Source: CAXBYZ01 sp963980215
GTDB taxonomy: Bacteria > Patescibacteriota > Microgenomatia > UBA1400 > CG1-02-47-37
Length of the DNA stretch: 13,797 bases
Direction of reading: 5' to 3'
NCBI GenBank assembly: GCA_963980215.1
Contig: CAXBYZ010000023.1
Coordinates: 1-13,797 of the forward strand
The notes under the pieces: model-generated
The model's input: only the letters and a program-made list of their open reading frames with translations
What the model was told of the DNA's origin: nothing
Database searches by the model: none
In this document: piece by piece, positions 10,812 to 13,797 of the stretch
How positions within the stretch are numbered: the first letter of the stretch is position 1
How the letters are laid out: each line of letters begins with the position of its first letter
Position numbers and translations under genes: made by a program

Positions 10812-13795
10812 GGGAGGCCTTCTGGCCAACAATGATTTTTGTATTCGCAGCGGTCGCAGTGAGAGAATTTCTTGGTTTTGGAGAAACGGAGAGATCTTAT
10901 TTTTCCCATGGTGTCTATAATTATCTTTTTTAGATCTTTGATGTCTTCATCGGTGATGGTAAAACTTTCTTTTTTGAATTTACCAGAGGAGTTGGCTTCG
11001 ACAAAATTTAGCTCTACTTCATGGACTTTTGGTTTGAAGTTTTTATCTAGTTGACTTAGAAGCTTGTAGAAAATTAGTTGTCGATAGTAGTCACCTTCTG
11101 AATTTTTGGTTTTACCTAGGATGTCGTTTCTTGATTTTGGTTTACCAGTTTTGTAGTCGATAACTTTGACTGTTTTTTGTTGCTGATCTATCCAATCGAT
11201 GCGATCGATTTTTCCTGATAAGGGAATGTCATTAAGAAAAACTTTCGACCAACCACTGCCAAAGTTTTTTTCTGTGATGAGTGGTTTTTCAAAGTCCTTT
11301 TTGTAGTGGTTAAAATAGCTAGACAACACCTCTTGTCCTTGAATTAATCTGTCTTGGTAATTTTCTTTGGTTAAAACTTCTTTTTTAAGAGCGTACTTAA
11401 ATTGAGTTAGTAAATATTCTTTTGAAGGGAGTTTGTCTTTTGAGATAAACTTTTGGTAAAACATCTCTAAAGCTTTGTGAATTGCTGAGCCAAATTGGAG
11501 GTAGTCAATTTTCGCTCGAGGAATGCGAAGAAGGTTGTTTAACTTGAATTTATATGGACAGACAAGATAGGTATTTAGAGCTGTTGGAGAAAGTTTGAAG
11601 TCTTTTAGTGTATTGCGTAAAAAGTCTTTTTCTCTGGTGCTTAGATCTTTTTCTGGAGCAAGAGCGAGGAGTTGAGTTAGTATTTTTTTGGACTTTAAGG
11701 GTTTAATGCTGGTTGGTTTGATGCTTTTTTCTGGAAGTTCTTGGATAAACATGGAGGGGAAAGCTTCTTTGGTATAACTTCCAGTGATGTAACGATCGGC
11801 ATAGGAAATGTATATTTTCTTTTTAGCCCTGGTTAGACAGACATAAAAGAGACGACGCTCTTCTTCATTCTTCTCTTGTTTGGCGGGATTGTGATTTTTT
11901 AAAATTCCTGATGGTAGTTTAATGAGTTGCCTTGATCTTTTGTTGCCCCACTTCCCGTCTATGGCTTGGTAGATAAAAACATATTGCCATTCTTTACCCT
12001 TGGCTTTGTGGGCTGTTGATAGAGTGACACTGTTGGTCTTAATATCTAGATCTTTTTCGATGATTTTTAGGTTGTTTATTTCCATTAAGTCTAAGGCCTT
12101 TAAAAATGAGTGGAGGTTTAGTTTGTGATCGATAGTGTTTAGTTGTTTGATCTCTGTAAAAAGAGAGTTGATTCTGTTTAGTTTTTCGACAGCATCTTTG
12201 GAAGATAGAACCCAATCCAAGAAGTTTGATTCTTTGATGATGGTTTCAAAGAATTCTAAAAATGTTTTTTGAGAGTCTAGCTGTTGCCATAAAGCTAGCT
12301 GGTTAATGAAATCGGTGATTTTTTTATGGTCTTTTAAGTGAAGATCTTTAAAGTCTTCTGAAAGAATGGTGTCGACTATGTTTGATTTTTTTCTGGAAGC
12401 GGCTCGAGAAATTTTTAGAATATCTAAAGGATTAACTTTTAAAAATTTGAAGTGTAATAAGTTAAATAGATCGAGGTCTTCTAGATTGTTTTTGTAGTTG
12501 TTGATGACTTTGAGTAAGGTTAGTAGTTTATTGACTGTTGGATCGTTGAGGATGTTGCCCCCCCCTTCGATATCAAAGGAGATGTTTAGTTTAGCCAACA
12601 TAGTGGAGAGCTCAGAAGCGTCTTGATTGTTGTGATAAAGGATGGCAATTTCTTCTGGGTTAACTCCTTTTTTAATTAATTTTTTAACTTTATTGGCTAT
12701 CCAGTAACTTTCGACAACGTCTTGAGATAAGTGAGTGGTGTTGATTTTTAGCTCTGGTGTTGTTTGGGTTGAATTCAGCTTTGGGTTAATGAAGTCTTTT
12801 ATTTCTTTTTTATCTAAGTAGTTTTTTTGGATAAGGTGATAGCTAGAGTCTAAGATTGTTTGAGTAGAACGATAGTTTTTACTTAAAGAGATAATTTTAG
12901 CGGTGGGGTAAGTTTTGGTAAAGCCAATAATGTTTTCAAGAGACGCTCCCGCAAACCTAAAGATTGATTGGTTTGGGTCTCCAACAACGAAGATATTGGC
13001 TTGATCTCCCCAATAGGAGGCTAATAGGTTGATAACTTGGTTTTGAGAAGAGTTGGTGTCTTGGTACTCGTCTACTAGAAAATATAAGAGTCTTTCTTGG
13101 TATGTAAGGAGAAGTTCTTGGTCTTCTTTGAAAGCTTGAACTACTAAGTTGATCATGTCTTCAAAGTCGTAACGACCTCTTTTGCTAACGATTTTTTGGT
13201 ACTCGATGAATACTTTTAGTAACTCTTTGTTCCTTTCTAGATCTTTAGTGGCGGTAGCTAGGGCCGTGGCAGAGAGATCTTGGCTTTGGAGGTTGGTGGT
13301 TTCTTGATCTAAGATTTTTGAGAATTCTTTTTGAGTAATGCCTTCTCTTTTTAGGTTTTGGATTGAACGAGTTAGTTCTGAAGTGTAGTAAAAAGGTTGA
13401 TTAATTGGCTTGATAAGTTTAAAGATACCATTAGTTAGAATCTGGTGAAAAATCTCTACCCTTTCTAGTTCTGATAGAGGTTCTAAGTCTCTTGAGATGA
13501 TGAATTTATCTGGAAATTCCTGCATGACTCCTGAGCAAAAGGAGTGAAAAGTGGAGATGTTGACGTAGTAAGCGGATTCACCAATGGTATTAACAAGTCT
13601 TTGACGCATGGCTTTGGCACCGGACTCAGTAAAAGTGAGGGCAAGAATAGCATCTGGGGAAGTGTCTGTGGTTTCTAGGATTTTGGCGATTCTTCTGGCT
13701 ATGATTTCGGTTTTACCGGTACCTGGACCAGCAACGACCATAACTGGACCCTCAATGGTGTTTACAGCCAGTTGTTGAGTTTTGTTTAGCTTCAT
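10787..13795 (-). CDS. UvrD-type helicase fused to RecB-like PD-(D/E)XK nuclease with Fe-S cysteines (AddA/AdnAB-like)
   Basis: A 1002-residue helicase-nuclease, likely for double-strand-break end processing. Helicase motifs: Q-motif LNKTQQLAV (3-11), Walker A AGPGTGKT (22-29), TFHSFC (82-87), Walker B VDEYQDTN (241-248), GDPNQSIFRFAGA (272-284), KNYRST (306-311), VTLSTAHKAKGKEW (590-603) and EEERRLFYVCLTRA (644-657). The C-terminal nuclease (about 735-1000) has GSAIHKALE (769-777, H773), GKIDRID (861-867, D864), VIDYKTG (878-884, D880 and K882) and YRQLIFY (904-910). C746, C980, C983 and C989 have the C...CxxCx5C spacing of the AddB/Cas4-type 4Fe-4S site. Domain order and length resemble mycobacterial AdnA/AdnB more than single-domain UvrD; no partner subunit is visible here. 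The ATG at 13795 leaves only 2 bases upstream, but MKLNKTQQLAV is a normal start, so the gene looks complete. The stop lies inside the opposite operon's terminator. An 8-G run encodes G411-G413. Confidence 0.9.
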   Translation of the reverse strand: MKLNKTQQLAVNTIEGPVMVVAGPGTGKTEIIARRIAKILETTDTSPDAILALTFTESGAKAMRQRLVNTIGESAYYVNISTFHSFCSGVMQEFPDKFIISRDLEPLSELERVEIFHQILTNGIFKLIKPINQPFYYTSELTRSIQNLKREGITQKEFSKILDQETTNLQSQDLSATALATATKDLERNKELLKVFIEYQKIVSKRGRYDFEDMINLVVQAFKEDQELLLTYQERLLYFLVDEYQDTNSSQNQVINLLASYWGDQANIFVVGDPNQSIFRFAGASLENIIGFTKTYPTAKIISLSKNYRSTQTILDSSYHLIQKNYLDKKEIKDFINPKLNSTQTTPELKINTTHLSQDVVESYWIANKVKKLIKKGVNPEEIAILYHNNQDASELSTMLAKLNISFDIEGGGNILNDPTVNKLLTLLKVINNYKNNLEDLDLFNLLHFKFLKVNPLDILKISRAASRKKSNIVDTILSEDFKDLHLKDHKKITDFINQLALWQQLDSQKTFLEFFETIIKESNFLDWVLSSKDAVEKLNRINSLFTEIKQLNTIDHKLNLHSFLKALDLMEINNLKIIEKDLDIKTNSVTLSTAHKAKGKEWQYVFIYQAIDGKWGNKRSRQLIKLPSGILKNHNPAKQEKNEEERRLFYVCLTRAKKKIYISYADRYITGSYTKEAFPSMFIQELPEKSIKPTSIKPLKSKKILTQLLALAPEKDLSTREKDFLRNTLKDFKLSPTALNTYLVCPYKFKLNNLLRIPRAKIDYLQFGSAIHKALEMFYQKFISKDKLPSKEYLLTQFKYALKKEVLTKENYQDRLIQGQEVLSSYFNHYKKDFEKPLITEKNFGSGWSKVFLNDIPLSGKIDRIDWIDQQQKTVKVIDYKTGKPKSRNDILGKTKNSEGDYYRQLIFYKLLSQLDKNFKPKVHEVELNFVEANSSGKFKKESFTITDEDIKDLKKIIIDTMGKIRSLRFSKTKKFSHCDRCEYKNHCWPEGLPKTHQSID

Positions 13796-13797
13796 TT

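Noticed and set aside
10872..11054. Plus-strand frame inside the helicase-nuclease 3' region
   Set aside because: Opposite a region with conserved nuclease and Fe-S motifs; no promoter or ribosome site.
1..13797. UGA recoded as glycine (as in Gracilibacteria/SR1)
   Set aside because: FemAB 2 and the helicase-nuclease end on TGA at family-typical lengths and the ATGA overlap is a normal coupled junction. I saw no in-frame TGA interrupting a gene.
1..13797. CRISPR array, tRNA, rRNA or riboswitch
   Set aside because: No regularly spaced repeats, no cloverleaf-like noncoding stretch, and no noncoding gap longer than about 50 bases that could hold such an element.

Overview
This is a compact, low-GC bacterial window. 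It probably comes from a Candidate Phyla Radiation (Patescibacteria) genome, most likely of the Microgenomates type. The supporting signs are: almost no intergenic DNA (the largest gaps are about 45 bases); overlapping genes and start codons placed at or near the apparent transcription start; surface proteins with Pro-Ser linkers and an LPEAG C-terminal signal; FemAB-like ligases in tandem; and a short REP-type tyrosine transposase. TGA is used as a true stop (for example in the ATGA overlap at 10127), so the UGA-Gly code of Gracilibacteria/SR1 does not apply. No rRNA, tRNA or CRISPR was seen. The taxonomic placement is an inference from gene style only.

Layout. (1) 3-1693, plus strand: two secreted, membrane-anchored surface proteins. 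The first is probably cut by the left window edge; the second ends in a sortase-like LPEAG signal. (2) 1700-1733: a hairpin between convergent genes that shares its arm sequence with the repeats further right. (3) 1737-4586: two divergent integral-membrane GT-C-type genes whose ATG codons abut back to back (CATATG at 2952-2957). One is a PMT-type protein O-mannosyltransferase; the other is an uncharacterised multi-pass protein. (4) 4556-5287: a Y1/REP-associated transposase gene flanked on both sides by the same odd-length palindrome. A third copy lies in frame inside the transposase gene, and the left copy forms the last codons of the neighbouring membrane gene. (5) 5286-6344, minus strand: an LytR-CpsA-Psr envelope enzyme. 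(6) 6388-10782, plus strand: a tightly packed, probably cotranscribed set of UvrD/PcrA-like helicase, two FemAB-like ligases, a CDGSH iron-sulfur protein and a SpoU/TrmH methyltransferase, closed by a strong intrinsic terminator. (7) 10787-13795, minus strand: a large helicase fused to a RecB-like nuclease with an iron-sulfur cysteine set.

The common theme is the cell envelope (surface proteins, mannosyltransferase, LCP ligase, FemAB ligases), plus DNA repair helicases. The most distinctive structure is the transposase-palindrome unit. The palindrome has no stop codon in any of six frames, is used as coding sequence in two genes, and sits over the expected -35 region of the transposase promoter. 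A second recurrent signal is a TGTTA-type extended -10 element before four genes. In three of them it lies 5-6 bases before the ATG, which predicts leaderless transcripts.
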